Below are positions 8,367 to 17,821 of a stretch of DNA of 64,000 nt, one piece after another; within the stretch, counting starts at the first letter, position 1; the number at the start of each line of letters is the position of its first letter. The notes under the pieces were generated by a model. It saw nothing but the letters and a program-made list of their open reading frames with translations, was not told where the DNA came from and did no database searches. A program made the translations under genes and the position numbers. Location of the stretch: assembly GCA_016183805.1 (NCBI GenBank), contig JACPDX010000006.1, forward strand, positions 33,693-97,692. The letters are read 5' to 3'. Source of the DNA: Bacteroidota bacterium. Lineage in GTDB: Bacteria > Bacteroidota > Bacteroidia > Flavobacteriales_E > Vicingaceae.

Positions 8367-9683
8367 ATGATGATATCCTCGATAATTTTTATTGCACTTG
8401 TTATAGCTGCATCAGCATTATTTGCTAAAAATGTTAAAACTATAATTAGAAACATTAAGCTTGGGAAAGATATTGATCGTTCCGACAGGAAAAAAGAACG
8501 ATATCTGTTAATGGCAAAAGTGGCTTTAGGTCAATCAAAAATGGTAGTTCGACCTGTTGCAGGTTTGCTTCATATTATTGTTTATGCAGGTTTTATCATC
8601 ATTAATATTGAGGTATTAGAAATTGTTTTGGACGGAATTTTTGGTACTCACCGTTTGTTTTCATTTTTAGGAAGTTTTTATTATGGTTTAATTGCGAGTT
8701 TTGAGGTTTTAGCTTTGTTGGTGTTGGTTTCTTGTTTAATCTTTTTAATCAGAAGAAATGTATTACGATTAAAACGTTTCTCTGGGGTAGAAATGACCAG
8801 TTGGCCTAGATCTGATGCCAATTATATTCTAATTACCGAAGTGTTGTTAATGTCAGCTTTCTTGATTATGAATGCTGCAGATTCTTCTTTGCAAAATTTA
8901 AATTCATTTCATTATACACAAGTAGGTTCATTTCCTATAAGTGGATTATTTGTTTCAAGCTTAAGTAGTATAAGCGAAAGTGGTTTAATAATGCTGGAAC
9001 GTTCGCTTTGGTGGTTTCATATTGTAGGCATTTTTGCATTTTTAAATTACTTACCTTATTCAAAACATTTTCACATTTTATTGGCATTTCCAAACGTATT
9101 TTATTCGAAACTAGAACCAAAAGGTCAGTTTGAAAATATGGCAGCTGTTAAAAAGGAAGTAGCATTAATGTTCGACCCGGCAGCCGACCCTTATGCAGCT
9201 CCAGTCGAACCACAAGGAGAACCTTTACGTTTTGGAGCTAAAGATGTTACCGATTTAACTTGGAAACAATTAATGGATAGTTACACGTGTACCGAATGCG
9301 GTAGATGTACATCTGTTTGTCCTGCAAACATAACCGGTAAATTGTTATCGCCACGTAAAATAATGATGGATACTAGAGACAGATTGGTTGAGGTAGGTAA
9401 TGGGATTGATAAAAATGGTAAAGATTTTAATGATGGTAAATCGCTCATCAGAGATTACATTACCGAAGAAGAAATATTGGCTTGTACCAGTTGTAACGCT
9501 TGTACAGAAGCTTGTCCGGTAAATAACGACCCACTTTCAGTAATTATAGATTTACGAAGATATTTAATTATGGAAGAGTCGAAAGCTCCTTCGGAATGGA
9601 CCGGTATTTTTACCAACATTGAAAACAACGGGGCCCCTTGGCAGTTTGCTCAGGCAGATAGATTAAAATGGAAAGATGAGTAA
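8367..9683 (+). CDS. Membrane-bound (4Fe-4S) oxidoreductase subunit, heterodisulfide reductase-like
   Basis: A 438-residue protein with about five to six membrane helices in residues 1-250 (MMISSIIFIALVIAASALFA, LLHIIVYAGFIIINIEVLEI, and others), resembling a nitrate reductase gamma/HdrE-type haem b domain. Residues about 305-400 form a ferredoxin domain with two 4Fe-4S motifs: CTECGRCTSVCP and CTSCNACTEACP. It should pass electrons between the quinone pool and a cytosolic Fe-S partner. The next gene encodes the matching CCG-domain protein, as in HdrDE, GlpC-like and Lld-type systems. The physiological donor is not known for this Bacteroidota pair. The start at 8367 is ATG ATG; either codon could serve. 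Confidence 0.82.
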   Translation: MMISSIIFIALVIAASALFAKNVKTIIRNIKLGKDIDRSDRKKERYLLMAKVALGQSKMVVRPVAGLLHIIVYAGFIIINIEVLEIVLDGIFGTHRLFSFLGSFYYGLIASFEVLALLVLVSCLIFLIRRNVLRLKRFSGVEMTSWPRSDANYILITEVLLMSAFLIMNAADSSLQNLNSFHYTQVGSFPISGLFVSSLSSISESGLIMLERSLWWFHIVGIFAFLNYLPYSKHFHILLAFPNVFYSKLEPKGQFENMAAVKKEVALMFDPAADPYAAPVEPQGEPLRFGAKDVTDLTWKQLMDSYTCTECGRCTSVCPANITGKLLSPRKIMMDTRDRLVEVGNGIDKNGKDFNDGKSLIRDYITEEEILACTSCNACTEACPVNNDPLSVIIDLRRYLIMEESKAPSEWTGIFTNIENNGAPWQFAQADRLKWKDE

Positions 9684-9745
9684 GAAAGTTATCAGTCAAC
9701 AAGAAAACCAAAAACCAGTAACGTTGAACTTTAAATTAACAAAAT

Positions 9746-10534
9746 ATGAGTGAATTAAAAGTGCCAACAATGGCAGAAATGATGGCTTCAGAGCAAAACC
9801 CTGATGTGTTGTTTTGGGTAGGATGTGCAGGTAGTTTCGACGATAGAGCAAAAAAAATAACACGTGCGCTTGTTAAGATTTTAAACAATGTGGGAGTAAA
9901 TTTTGCTGTTTTGGGAAGCGAAGAAAGTTGTACAGGAGATCCTGCAAAACGTGCCGGAAACGAATTTTTGTTTCAGATGCAAGCCATGGGAAATATTCAA
10001 GTATTGAATGGGTATGAAATTAAAAAAATTGTAACCACTTGTCCTCACTGCTTTAATACGTTAAAAAACGAATACCCAGAATTGGGCGGAAATTATGAAG
10101 TGTTGCATCATTCGGAGTTTTTACAAAACTTAATCAACGAAGGTAAATTAACCATTCAAGGCGGAGCATTTAAAGGACAAAAAATTACTTTTCACGACCC
10201 TTGTTACTTAGGTCGTGCAAATGATGTTTATGAAGCACCGCGAGTTTTGATTGAAAAATTAGATGCCGAATTGGTGGAAATGAAACGTTGCAAAACCAAT
10301 GGATTTTGTTGTGGAGCAGGAGGTGGTCAAATGTTTAAAGAAGCAGAAAAAGGAAATAAAGAAGTAAACATTGAGCGTACTGAAGAAGCCATCGAATTAA
10401 AACCGGATATTATTGCCACTGGTTGTCCGTTTTGTATGACCATGATGACTGATGGCGTAAAACTAAAAGACAAAGAAACAGAAATTAAAATTTTTGATTT
10501 AGCAGAATTAATTGCCAAGGCGAACGATTTATAA
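9746..10534 (+). CDS. (Fe-S)-binding CCG-domain protein, heterodisulfide reductase B/LldE-like
   Basis: A 262-residue cytoplasmic protein with two cysteine-rich CCG domains. The first holds FWVGCAGSFDDRA, EESCTGDPAKR and TTCPHCFNTL; the second holds HDPCYLGR, NGFCCGAGGGQMF and TGCPFCMTMM. Such domains bind unusual Fe-S clusters in HdrB, GlpC and LldE. It follows the membrane Fe-S subunit by 62 bp in the same direction and most likely forms a complex with it. The pair is widespread in Flavobacteriia, yet the electron donor is unassigned, so only a general oxidoreductase role can be stated. Confidence 0.85.
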   Translation: MSELKVPTMAEMMASEQNPDVLFWVGCAGSFDDRAKKITRALVKILNNVGVNFAVLGSEESCTGDPAKRAGNEFLFQMQAMGNIQVLNGYEIKKIVTTCPHCFNTLKNEYPELGGNYEVLHHSEFLQNLINEGKLTIQGGAFKGQKITFHDPCYLGRANDVYEAPRVLIEKLDAELVEMKRCKTNGFCCGAGGGQMFKEAEKGNKEVNIERTEEAIELKPDIIATGCPFCMTMMTDGVKLKDKETEIKIFDLAELIAKANDL

Positions 10535-10601
10535 CTAATTTTGTTTTGAGTTCAAGGTTAAAAACCTCAAACCTCAAATGTTGAACATTAAACCGAACAC
10601 C

Positions 10602-11093
10602 ATGAACGAAGCATATAAAAATTTCCCTGATAACAGTAAAGTTTGGATTTACCAATCATCGAAACCATTAGATGAAGATGATGTAAATTTTATAAAAGTA
10701 AGAGTTGACGAATTTGTATCAACTTGGGAATCGCACGGAAGTTTGTTAAAAGCAGATTTTGATGTGCTACATAACTTGTTTATTGTCTTTTTTGTAGATG
10801 AGCAAGGTGATAGAATGTGTGGTTCTGCTCAAGATAGAGCCGTTCGTTTAATGAAAGATTTGGAGCAAGAATTAGAAGTAGAGTTGGTAAACAGAATGAA
10901 TTTGGCTTATCTCAAAAATGGTAAAGCAACAGGGGTAAAAATGAATGATTTTGCTACGTTGTACGAAAAAGGTGAATTAACAGATGATACCATTGTTTTT
11001 AACAACACCATTACCACTAAAAAAGAGTTTGACACCATCTGGAAAACACCCTTAAAAAATAGCTGGCACAAACAGTTGTTGGAAAAAGTTTAA
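10602..11093 (+). CDS. Conserved hypothetical protein (often labelled ABC transporter ATPase in Bacteroidota)
   Basis: About 163 residues with the conserved core NSKVWIYQSSKPLDEDDVNFI, VDEFVSTWESHG, FFVDEQGDRMCGSAQDRAVR and NDFATLYEKGELTDDTIVFNN. No Walker A, signature or Walker B motif is present, so the database label of ABC ATPase often attached to this family is not supported. The gene sits directly behind the Fe-S pair, in the same direction, an arrangement common in Flavobacteriia, so a link to that oxidoreductase is possible. The ATG at 10602 (MNEAYKNFPD) is preferred over one eight codons upstream because the upstream codons are encoded by a low-complexity CTCAAACCTCAAA stretch. Confidence 0.7.
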   Translation: MNEAYKNFPDNSKVWIYQSSKPLDEDDVNFIKVRVDEFVSTWESHGSLLKADFDVLHNLFIVFFVDEQGDRMCGSAQDRAVRLMKDLEQELEVELVNRMNLAYLKNGKATGVKMNDFATLYEKGELTDDTIVFNNTITTKKEFDTIWKTPLKNSWHKQLLEKV

Positions 11094-11117
11094 TAGTTTT
11101 TATTCTTAACGAAATAA

Positions 11118-11277
11118 TTATGTAGGTACAAACTCTTTATGTGTACTTCTTAATTGTTTGCTGACCGCTTCATAATCCTGATTTTTTATAAACTCAATCA
11201 TTAAATGACTTTCTATCAAAATTTTAGGATTTATTTTTTTAAGTGGTTGATGAGGTCATAGAAATCAAAGTGACAGT
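11118..11277 (-). pseudogene. Remnant of a regulator gene, perhaps GntR/FCD family
   Basis: Within a gene-free interval of about 309 bp, minus-strand translation gives KINPKILIESHLMIEF and then NQDYEAVSKQLRSTHKEF before a TAA at 11118-11120. This resembles the end of an FCD ligand-binding domain (H..I..AI...D...A...M..H). The upstream part (FDFYDLINHLKK) continues in a different frame across a run of A residues, and no start or DNA-binding domain is left. It is best read as a decayed 3' end. The family assignment is tentative. Confidence 0.35.
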
Positions 11278-11352
11278 TTTTTTGTTCACCATGCTAAGAG
11301 TGTGGTGCGAATAGACAAATTTTATTACCGATGCATAATGAGGTTTAATAAC

Positions 11353-11383
11353 TTGACGGCACAAAAAAGAATTACTAACTTAG
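11353..11383 (+). promoter_or_regulatory. Candidate promoter of pepT
   Basis: TTG at 11353-11355 and TAACTTAG at 11376-11383 (Bacteroidota -7 consensus TAnnTTTG, one mismatch) are 20 nt apart and end 19 bp before the pepT ATG. GACGGC (11355-11360) and GCCGTC (11383-11388) form an inverted repeat over this region that could be an operator or leader hairpin. Confidence 0.45.
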
Positions 11384-11402
11384 CCGTCCTAAAAATAAAG
11401 TT

Positions 11403-12656
11403 ATGGAATACATCAAAAATTACCACTCAACAGTAGCAAATCGTTTTATAAAATATGTTCAGATAGACACCGAATCTGACCCGAAATCGGAATCTTTTCC
11501 ATCGAGCATGAAACAAAAAGATTTAGGGCAACTTTTAGTTCAAGAATTGCTAGCTATTGGAGTCTCTGATGCCGCTATGGATGATTGGGGGTATGTTTAT
11601 GCAACCATTCCAAGTAACTCATCAAAAAAAATCCCTACCATCTGTTTTTGTGCACACATGGATACTGCTCCTGATTGCAGCGGAAAAGATGTAAAACCAA
11701 TTTTACATAAAAATTATACTGGAGCTCCCATTGTTTTGCCCGATGTAGATGACCAAATTATTACTACCGATAAACATCCGTATTTAAAAGAAAAAATTGG
11801 CGACGATATTATTACAGCTAGTGGACACACCTTGTTGGGTGCTGATGATAAGGCAGGAATAGCCATTATTATGGATTTTGCAAATTATGTGATAAACAAT
11901 CCTGAATTTGAGCATGGTTCAATTAGGATTTTATTTACTCCAGATGAAGAGGTTGGTAGAGGAGTGGAACACATTGACATGAAACGTTTAAATGCTGATT
12001 ATGGATATACGTTAGATGGTGGACTTTTGGGTTCAATTGAAGATGAAAGCTTTTCGGCAGATGGAGTTGATATTGTCATCAATGGAGTTTCTACACACCC
12101 CGGTTATGCAAAAAATAAGTTGGTGAATGCCATTAAAGTGGCTTCAGAATTTATTGATGCACTTCCAAAAGATTCGTGGTCGCCGGAGACTACAGAACAT
12201 AGAGAAGGTTTTGTGCATCCTACTTATTTTAATGGCGGTTTAGAGCAAGCAAAATTAGGATTTATCATTCGTGACCATGATACTTCTAAACTCGCAGAAT
12301 ATGAAAATAGGCTTAAAAATTTATTGGATACAGTAGTTTCTAAACATAAAGGTGTTACCTCAGCATTTAAGGTAAAAGAACAATACCGAAACATGAAAGA
12401 AGTATTAACTACAGTACCTTTTGTTACCGATAATGCAATAGAGGCAATGAAAAGAGCAGGAATAGAACCTAAACCGGTTATCATACGTGGTGGAACTGAT
12501 GGTTCACGACTTTCGTTTATGGGTTTGCCTTGCCCTAATTTATTTACCGGAGAAATGGGTATTCATTCACGACAAGAATACGTGAGTGTACAAGACATGG
12601 AAAAAGCAGTAATGACCATGATTCATTTAATTACTATTTGGAAAGAAAGAGCTTAA
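11403..12656 (+). CDS. pepT: Peptidase T (tripeptide aminopeptidase)
   Basis: A 417-residue cytosolic M20-family metallopeptidase that removes the N-terminal residue of tripeptides. The dinuclear zinc site can be traced: FCAHMDTAPD (first His and catalytic Asp), TLLGADDKAGIAI (bridging Asp), FTPDEEVGRGVEH (catalytic Glu and zinc Glu), YTLDGG (zinc Asp) and GIHSRQEYV (last His). Length and motif order agree with E. coli PepT. It stands alone between a decayed regulator and a convergent T9SS gene, with a candidate promoter upstream and a bidirectional terminator downstream. Confidence 0.93.
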   Translation: MEYIKNYHSTVANRFIKYVQIDTESDPKSESFPSSMKQKDLGQLLVQELLAIGVSDAAMDDWGYVYATIPSNSSKKIPTICFCAHMDTAPDCSGKDVKPILHKNYTGAPIVLPDVDDQIITTDKHPYLKEKIGDDIITASGHTLLGADDKAGIAIIMDFANYVINNPEFEHGSIRILFTPDEEVGRGVEHIDMKRLNADYGYTLDGGLLGSIEDESFSADGVDIVINGVSTHPGYAKNKLVNAIKVASEFIDALPKDSWSPETTEHREGFVHPTYFNGGLEQAKLGFIIRDHDTSKLAEYENRLKNLLDTVVSKHKGVTSAFKVKEQYRNMKEVLTTVPFVTDNAIEAMKRAGIEPKPVIIRGGTDGSRLSFMGLPCPNLFTGEMGIHSRQEYVSVQDMEKAVMTMIHLITIWKERA

Positions 12657-12686
12657 TTTATACCGCTTGGACAAATTGGACAAACA

Positions 12687-12720
12687 AAAAGGCTTCCGTT
12701 ATGAATGGAAGCCTTTTTTT
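12687..12720. terminator. Bidirectional terminator between pepT and the T9SS gene
   Basis: Eleven-bp stem AAAAGGCTTCC / GGAAGCCTTTT around a 9-nt loop, with T runs on both strands. It lies between two convergent genes (stops at 12656 and 12741). Confidence 0.88.
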
Positions 12721-12740
12721 ATAGATAGGTATGTCGTGAG

Positions 12741-13649
12741 TTATCTTACTACGTTAATTTTATTGGTGTAAACAACATCATTATTGTTCATTACCTGATA
12801 AATATAAAGACCTACAGGTAATTCTTCAACGTTAACATTAACAACATTACTCATAACACTTACTGATTTTACAGTTTTACCAGTGATATTGGTAATTTTA
12901 ATACTAGTAGCTTTTGTATTGTTTAATGCAATTTTAATAGATGAAGACGCCGGATTAGGGTAAGCAGCAATTCTTTCGGTATTAGTTATTACATTAACAC
13001 CTACCGGGTTGTTAATTACTAAACCATCTAACCAAAATGTAGAGCCTGGTTGTGGTAAACCGGTGGTAATAGTACCTCCTGCACTTGATGCAGCAAAAAT
13101 GATTAAAGTGTCAGGAGTATCTGTAGTAAAATAGTTAAAAGGAATATTAAAAGATGTCCAAACAGGAACGGTAATATTAATCATAAAAACCGCTTGACCG
13201 TCAACAACTGTACTTGATGAACCAACATCATAATGTTGTAATTGTGCAAATAACACACAAGTATCACCACCCACCGGAGCCGATTTAAACAATAAATCCA
13301 TTGAAATAGGTTTTTGTGTGTATGCAACTCCACCAATTAGATTACCACCTAATAAATCACCATTTAATGCTAATAATCCAGCGATAGTATCAGCACCACC
13401 GGTTAAAGCTCCAAATCCTGTCATGGTTACCATTTTTGCAGAAATGCTTCCTGCTCCGGGATCTGCTGTTTCTTGTGTGGTACCATTTGGACCGCCAAAG
13501 TTACCAGTGTTAAAAGTTTCCCATCCAGTTGGATTGTTGGGGCTTGCAGTTGTTGGTCCCCATGTTTCAAATCCCATGTTGGTTTGTGCAACAATTGTTG
13601 TTGCAGTTAGTGCTACTATAGCACTTAAAGAGAGTAATTTTTTAATCAT
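12741..13649 (-). CDS. Secreted T9SS cargo protein of unknown function
   Basis: A 302-residue protein with a type I signal peptide (MIKKLLSLSAIVALTATTIVAQ) and a Por/T9SS type A sorting tail in the last about 75 residues (RIAAYPNPASSSIKIAL, ITNITGKTVKSV, LPVGLYIYQVMNNNDVVYTN, KINVVR). The tail directs export through the type IX system and anchoring to the cell surface. The middle (residues 25-220) looks like a beta-sandwich of the carbohydrate-binding kind found in PCMD-like or gliding-associated surface proteins (NMGFETWG...PTGWETFNTG, GSTFWLDGLVI), but no catalytic motif is seen. Single gene with its own terminator. Confidence 0.85.
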   Translation of the reverse strand: MIKKLLSLSAIVALTATTIVAQTNMGFETWGPTTASPNNPTGWETFNTGNFGGPNGTTQETADPGAGSISAKMVTMTGFGALTGGADTIAGLLALNGDLLGGNLIGGVAYTQKPISMDLLFKSAPVGGDTCVLFAQLQHYDVGSSSTVVDGQAVFMINITVPVWTSFNIPFNYFTTDTPDTLIIFAASSAGGTITTGLPQPGSTFWLDGLVINNPVGVNVITNTERIAAYPNPASSSIKIALNNTKATSIKITNITGKTVKSVSVMSNVVNVNVEELPVGLYIYQVMNNNDVVYTNKINVVR

Positions 13650-13760
13650 AATAATAAGTTTTTAAGTTTACGTAAAATAAAGATTAAAAACTTATTTAAA
13701 AACATGATTGTTAAATTTGATACACAATCAAAAATTTATTAACAAAATATAACATTATAT

Positions 13761-16268
13761 TTAGTTTTGAATTACCGTCATTTCAACACGTCTGTTTTTT
13801 TGCCTTCCTTCAGGAGTTTTGTTAGAATCAATAGGTTTGGTGTGGCCGAACCATTTTACATCAAAACGAGAAGCATCAACTCCTTTTTGTTGTAAGAAAT
13901 TTTTAACCGATTCAGCACGTTTTTTTGAAAGCAGTAGATTTTTAGCCGGTTTACCTACATTATCAGTATGCCCTTCAATTTTTAAACCCCAATCAGGTTT
14001 TTTCTCCAGTAATAAAGCTAATTCTGTTAATGAAGGTAATGAACTCTCTTTAATAATGTCTTTTCCGGTTTCAAATTCCAGATTACTAAAAGCAGTGTTT
14101 AACACTTCTTGCTCTTCGGCAGAAAGTACAAGAGCTTCACCTTTAACTACAGATGCGTAAGTGCATTTAGTCGAATCGGTTTTAAATGCTCTAATGGTTG
14201 TAATGGAATCGTTATTAAATACATCTATATCAATATAATCAGGACAACTATCATCGGAGTTGCTTAACTCAAACAAATAACTTTTATCTGTAGGTAATTG
14301 ATTAAACCTAAATTTCTCCTGACCAAAAAATAACGTATCGGTGAGGTATATTTCGTTTAAGCTATCTAAAATAGAGAGTAATTTTAACGGACAACCTTTG
14401 TTGGAGATGGGTCCGGGGTATGTGGGGCATCTATCTTCACTATCTTTTATACCATCACCATCAGTATCGGGGCAACCTTTAAATTCGTGTAATCCACTAT
14501 CTAATGGGCAATCGTCTTCTTTGTCCATAATACCATCCATATCAGTGTCCGGACAACCACTAAATTCAGGAAGACCAGGTTCAGTTACGCAGCTGTCTAA
14601 TTTATCCATGATGCCATCACTATCAGTATCAGGGCATCCTTTAAACTGAACTAATCCACTATCTAACGGGCAATCATCTTCTGAATCTTGAATACCATCT
14701 TTATCCGTATCCGGGCAACCCATAAATGCCCAAACACCATAAACATCTTTACATTTATCTTTTTTATCGGAAACTTTGTCTTTATCCTTATCTTTTGGTT
14801 TTGGATTTAAGATAGGGATTTTAATAGCAAAATAAAAATCACCACCATTTACCTTTGTGCTGCTGCTGTTTATTGCAAACAAAGGTACTAAATCGCCGGT
14901 ACCAATAACAAAAGGGCCTGTTCTTAAACCTAATCCAAACCTAAATCCGGTAACATTGTTGTATGAAAGAGGTAATGATACTCCAAACCAACGTTTTTCC
15001 CAACGAGGGGTTAAAGCAAAATTATTGGGATAGTGAACTATGTTTTTATCTTTCATAATTAAAAGATTTAAACGCATATAATAGTTTACATAAATATTTC
15101 GCCAAATGTTGTAATCTACATCAATGTTTGCGTGGGTTGGCAGGTTCATAAAAAACTCACCTTCATCACTTCTAAAAGCTACATCGCCTGTTTTTTCTAA
15201 TCGAATTAAAGCCGAATCTAAAGAACGAAATCCTTCAACACCATCAAATTGTTGCAAATCAAATACTCCTGTTTGAAAACTAAAGTTTCTGCTTAAATTT
15301 CCTTTTTTGTAGGTCATTCCACCTATATCGTTGATGGCAGCACCAACACGGAGTTTGTATTTGTTTTGGTCTTTTCTCCACAAGTCAGTTTTATTGTCCA
15401 TGTCGTATTTAAAACTCTTGTAATTAGGTCGATATTCGTAAGTTATACCAATATCAAAACCAAATCCAAGGTTCGAATATTTTTTAAAAAGTTCTCCAGC
15501 AGAAAAAGATTCATTGCTGTTATCTTTGGGTTCAATGTATCCACCCAAATTATCAGAATAACCATAATCAAAATCACCTTTAATAAAATTGGCAGTGGTA
15601 TCGTTTTGGATATTAAAATCAACGTTTTCGGTGTTTAAATAAAACGAGCCTATCCCTTGCAACAATTTAAGTTTACCACCTATTTTCCAAAAATGTTGAT
15701 TGTCCTCTTTTAATATTTGAGCATAGGCAAAATTGTACTCGTTCCATGTGTTCATGGACAAGTTCATGTTTTGGTCTTTTAAATTCAAATTAAACAGTTG
15801 CATGTAATTCCATTCGTTACTTGCTAAACGAATCAATTCTGGCGAAACATTATCAATATTTAAAAAGGTCCTGTTTTTTACTTGAAAACCAATGGATCTT
15901 TTATGATTGATGGAAACCATAAAATTTAGTACATCAATTTCTGTTTGAATAAAGGCTGACCTTGCTTTATTTCCTCTATTGTTGTATTCGTAGAACTGTG
16001 CATTGGTATATTGATTTACAGAATCGACAGTTACAAATTTTGATAAACCGTTATTATTTAACCAGTAAGCGTGGTTGTTGTATGCAGAAAGATGAGCTCC
16101 AAATAAAAGAACATCCACCTTCATTCGATTATCGGCAATTGAGGAAGGGTTAAAATCCAAGCCCATTACACCCGAATAATTACTTTGTCGGATACCTAAA
16201 AACTCTTGAGATTTAAGGTTTGAAAATAACAAAATAAGAGTTGAAAAGAAGATTATTTTTTTTGTCAT
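13761..16268 (-). CDS. OmpA-family outer membrane protein with DUF5723-like barrel and thrombospondin type 3 repeats
   Basis: An 835-residue protein. A signal peptide (MTKKIIFFSTLILLFSNLKSQ) precedes a beta-rich region of about 500 residues resembling the DUF5723 porin-like domain (FLGIRQSNYSGVMGLDFNPSS). Residues about 505-640 hold calcium-binding thrombospondin type 3 repeats (GCPDTDSDGIMDKLDSC, GCPDTDMDGIMDKEDDC and similar). The last about 120 residues form an OmpA peptidoglycan-binding domain (LKIEGHTDNVGK, LSKKRAESVKNFL, GRQKNRRVEMTV). It should link the outer membrane to the cell wall. The four repeats are very alike at DNA level, making a roughly 100-bp tandem array near 14420-14720. 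Monocistronic; it faces the same way as the neighbours on both sides. Confidence 0.87.
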   Translation of the reverse strand: MTKKIIFFSTLILLFSNLKSQEFLGIRQSNYSGVMGLDFNPSSIADNRMKVDVLLFGAHLSAYNNHAYWLNNNGLSKFVTVDSVNQYTNAQFYEYNNRGNKARSAFIQTEIDVLNFMVSINHKRSIGFQVKNRTFLNIDNVSPELIRLASNEWNYMQLFNLNLKDQNMNLSMNTWNEYNFAYAQILKEDNQHFWKIGGKLKLLQGIGSFYLNTENVDFNIQNDTTANFIKGDFDYGYSDNLGGYIEPKDNSNESFSAGELFKKYSNLGFGFDIGITYEYRPNYKSFKYDMDNKTDLWRKDQNKYKLRVGAAINDIGGMTYKKGNLSRNFSFQTGVFDLQQFDGVEGFRSLDSALIRLEKTGDVAFRSDEGEFFMNLPTHANIDVDYNIWRNIYVNYYMRLNLLIMKDKNIVHYPNNFALTPRWEKRWFGVSLPLSYNNVTGFRFGLGLRTGPFVIGTGDLVPLFAINSSSTKVNGGDFYFAIKIPILNPKPKDKDKDKVSDKKDKCKDVYGVWAFMGCPDTDKDGIQDSEDDCPLDSGLVQFKGCPDTDSDGIMDKLDSCVTEPGLPEFSGCPDTDMDGIMDKEDDCPLDSGLHEFKGCPDTDGDGIKDSEDRCPTYPGPISNKGCPLKLLSILDSLNEIYLTDTLFFGQEKFRFNQLPTDKSYLFELSNSDDSCPDYIDIDVFNNDSITTIRAFKTDSTKCTYASVVKGEALVLSAEEQEVLNTAFSNLEFETGKDIIKESSLPSLTELALLLEKKPDWGLKIEGHTDNVGKPAKNLLLSKKRAESVKNFLQQKGVDASRFDVKWFGHTKPIDSNKTPEGRQKNRRVEMTVIQN

Positions 16269-16348
16269 GGGTATAAATTAACTGATGGGTTTAGAACGAT
16301 TTTTTTTAAATATTAGTTGCATCAAAAATTAGCGGTACTATGTAATTA

Positions 16349-17815
16349 TTAATTTCTTTTCCAGAAATATGGAGTAAAAAGAATGACAATGGTAAAAAGT
16401 TCCAACCTTCCAACTATCATTAATAGCGAAAGTATCCATTTTGCTGTATCGGGAAGTAGAAAGAAATTTTTAGACGGGCTAACATTCTCTATTCCTGGAC
16501 CAATGTTAGCCATACTTGTAGCTACCGCACTTATTGAAGTCATAAAATCAACTCCGGTGACAGTAAGAGCAAGAGACCCAATGGTAAAAATAAAAATATA
16601 TAAGAATACAAAAGCCATTAGGTTATAAATGATTTTATTTGGCACAGCCATATTATTAAGATGAACAGGTATAATTGCGTTTGGATGAATACGTCTTTTA
16701 AATTCTAAATATCCATTTTTAATCAATAAAACAATCCTCACTATTTTCATTCCTCCGCTTGTTGACCCTGCACTTGCTCCAGAAAAAAGCATTAAAAAAA
16801 ACATAAAAGTTGGAAATACTCCCCAAAATGTATAATCTGCTGTAGCGTAACCAGTAGAAGATACTATGCTGGAAATTTGAAACAACGAGTCTCTTATTGA
16901 TTTTTCAAAACCTCCTCCATTGTATTTGTATGCAAATGGAGTTATTAATACAAGTAACAATAGAATCCAACCTATGTACCACTTAAATTCATCATTTTCC
17001 CAAAACTTTCTAAATTTGAGTTTTATTCCGAAATAAATTAAATTAAAATTAATACCTGCAATAATCATAAAAACAATAATGATATACTCTATTAGGGGAG
17101 AGTTAAAATAAGCAATACTATCTTGTTTGGTCGAAAATCCACCTGTTGGAAGAGTTGTTAATGAGTGATTAATGGCATCAAAAAAATTCATCCCTGCCCA
17201 CATTAATGCAACAGTTTCGAGAAGAGTGAGCAATAAGTAAATTCCCCAAAGTCTTTTTGCAGTTTCTTTAATTCGGGGATGAATTTTATCTTTTGTCGGA
17301 CCCGGAGCTTCTGAAGCAAACAATTCCATTCCTCCAACGCCCAATAAAGGTAAAATGGCAATGGTTAAAACAATAATTCCCATACCACCAATCCATTGGG
17401 TCATGCTTCTCCAAAAAAGTATGCTACGAGGTATTTCCTCAATGTTATTTAAAATAGAAGCACCGGTAGTTGTGAATCCAGAGGCAGATTCGAAAAAAGC
17501 ATTTGTTATATTAGGAATGGAATTACTTAATAGATAAGGTAATGTTCCGAACGAAACCATTAATAACCAACCAAAGGTTACAATAATAAAACCGTCTCGT
17601 TTTTTTATTTCAGCATTTTCGCTATTTCTGGAATATAGTTTAAAACCAAATCCAAATGCTAATGTAATTAAAGATGAAATTATTAATGGATATAAGCCAC
17701 CTTCGTTATAATAAATAGAAAAAGGTATGGCAAATGCCATTAAAATACCCGATATGACAATTAAAGTACCAACAACGTTAGCTACAACTTTTATATTAAT
17801 TAAGCTTTTTGGCAT
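16349..17815 (-). CDS. trkH: TrkH-family potassium uptake protein
   Basis: A 488-residue integral membrane protein of the TrkH/KtrB superfamily, the ion-conducting subunit of Trk potassium uptake. It has four pore-loop repeats, seen as SASGFTTTGASI, TTLPTGGFSTK, SSTGYATADY and ATSMANIGPG, each with the filter glycine. ASAGSTSGGMKIVRIVLL matches the conserved intramembrane loop in the third repeat. The gene starts 6 bp after trkA stops, so the two are co-transcribed. The length is normal and nothing is missing. Confidence 0.93.
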   Translation of the reverse strand: MPKSLINIKVVANVVGTLIVISGILMAFAIPFSIYYNEGGLYPLIISSLITLAFGFGFKLYSRNSENAEIKKRDGFIIVTFGWLLMVSFGTLPYLLSNSIPNITNAFFESASGFTTTGASILNNIEEIPRSILFWRSMTQWIGGMGIIVLTIAILPLLGVGGMELFASEAPGPTKDKIHPRIKETAKRLWGIYLLLTLLETVALMWAGMNFFDAINHSLTTLPTGGFSTKQDSIAYFNSPLIEYIIIVFMIIAGINFNLIYFGIKLKFRKFWENDEFKWYIGWILLLLVLITPFAYKYNGGGFEKSIRDSLFQISSIVSSTGYATADYTFWGVFPTFMFFLMLFSGASAGSTSGGMKIVRIVLLIKNGYLEFKRRIHPNAIIPVHLNNMAVPNKIIYNLMAFVFLYIFIFTIGSLALTVTGVDFMTSISAVATSMANIGPGIENVSPSKNFFLLPDTAKWILSLLMIVGRLELFTIVILFTPYFWKRN

Positions 17816-17821
17816 ATTGGT

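Noticed and set aside
10602-11093. ABC transporter ATPase function for the protein after the Fe-S pair
   Set aside because: No Walker A, signature or Walker B motif is present.
14341-14649. Plus-strand frame of about 100 codons with a repeated amino-acid pattern
   Set aside because: It is the antisense shadow of the thrombospondin type 3 repeats of the OmpA-family gene.
14420-14720. Regular roughly 100-bp periodicity that might suggest a CRISPR or minisatellite
   Set aside because: The period follows the protein repeats (GCPDTDxDGIxD), with coding-type variation and no constant spacer plan.
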